Positions 63,967 to 64,000 of a stretch of DNA of 64,000 nucleotides are shown one piece after another. This DNA comes from Treponema medium (lineage in GTDB: Bacteria > Spirochaetota > Spirochaetia > Treponematales > Treponemataceae). The notes beneath the pieces were generated by a model, which saw only the letters and a program-made list of their open reading frames with translations, ran no database searches and was not told where the DNA came from. The stretch is taken from contig NZ_CP031393.1 of NCBI RefSeq assembly GCF_017161265.1, positions 248,001 through 312,000 of the forward strand, read 5' to 3'. The first letter of the stretch is position 1, and each line of letters begins with the position of its first letter. Position numbers and translations under genes: made by a program.

Positions 63967-64000
63967 TACAAATTTTCGCTTGTTCTCCTGACATACCAAT

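Overview
The window looks like chromosomal DNA of a host-associated Treponema (Spirochaetia), close to the T. vincentii/T. medium group. The evidence is a V/A-type ATP synthase operon in treponemal order (E, DUF2764, A, B, D, I, K), three chemoreceptors with nearly identical signalling domains, treponeme-type lipoproteins, ParA/ParB, and a crt/hbd/CoA-transferase set that fits a butyrate-forming fermenter. The species assignment is inference. No rRNA, tRNA, CRISPR array, transposase or prophage was seen.

Layout. 1-2485: a 29-residue COX24/bS22-like ribosome-associated peptide, then dxs. 2486-6935: repeat-rich DNA around a large InlB/Ig-repeat lipoprotein gene, with two copies of a 145-bp nested palindrome. 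6936-15602: galM and the V-ATPase operon, with four hairpins just before the K (c-ring) gene. 15713-24860: two chemoreceptors, a surface-protein candidate, shikimate kinase, a cysteine-cluster protein, a degenerate SDR-like protein and a DUF2259 protein. 25095-29322 (minus): plsC, dinG-like helicase, a secreted protein and smpB. 29445-34178 (plus): a signal-peptidase-like protein lacking both catalytic residues, hemW, bactofilin, a TPR protein and mtaB. 34271-37703: radA, htrA and a Fur-family regulator. 37718-43748: a chemoreceptor, a beta-barrel candidate and a lipoprotein, with two copies of a promoter cassette whose spacer is a poly-G run. 43876-49413: Mbeg1-like lipase, parB, parA and lon. 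49414-50007: a hairpin-rich mosaic. 50008-55538: flavodoxin/ferredoxin protein, lipoprotein, then CoA-transferase, crt and hbd. 55539-56180: a second mosaic. 56181-63966: two unknown genes, a surface-polysaccharide cluster (Wza-like, Wzz-like, rfbB, GT4, UDP-sugar dehydrogenase) and a nuclease-like gene at the edge.

The most unusual signal is a family of intergenic hairpin arrays (about 6220-6430, 49560-50000 and 55870-56081). Stem sequences differ and compensate, but the loops repeatedly contain GGA (CGGA, AGGA, AAGGAC, ATGGAC, ACGGAC), and some closely match the published CsrA-binding consensus RUACARGGAUGU. This could be a set of CsrA-sequestering RNAs or a new modular palindromic repeat family.

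The second signal is a duplicated poly-G promoter (TTGACT, spacer of TTTGA plus G13 or G14, TATTAT). It suggests phase-variable expression of a lipoprotein/barrel operon and possibly a chemoreceptor, and the two copies flank a module of about 3.6 kb as direct repeats. Other notable points are three genes with a -10 hexamer exactly 7 nt before ATG (likely leaderless mRNAs), a heptamer tandem repeat before the large lipoprotein gene, and Na+-binding residues in the ATPase K subunit.
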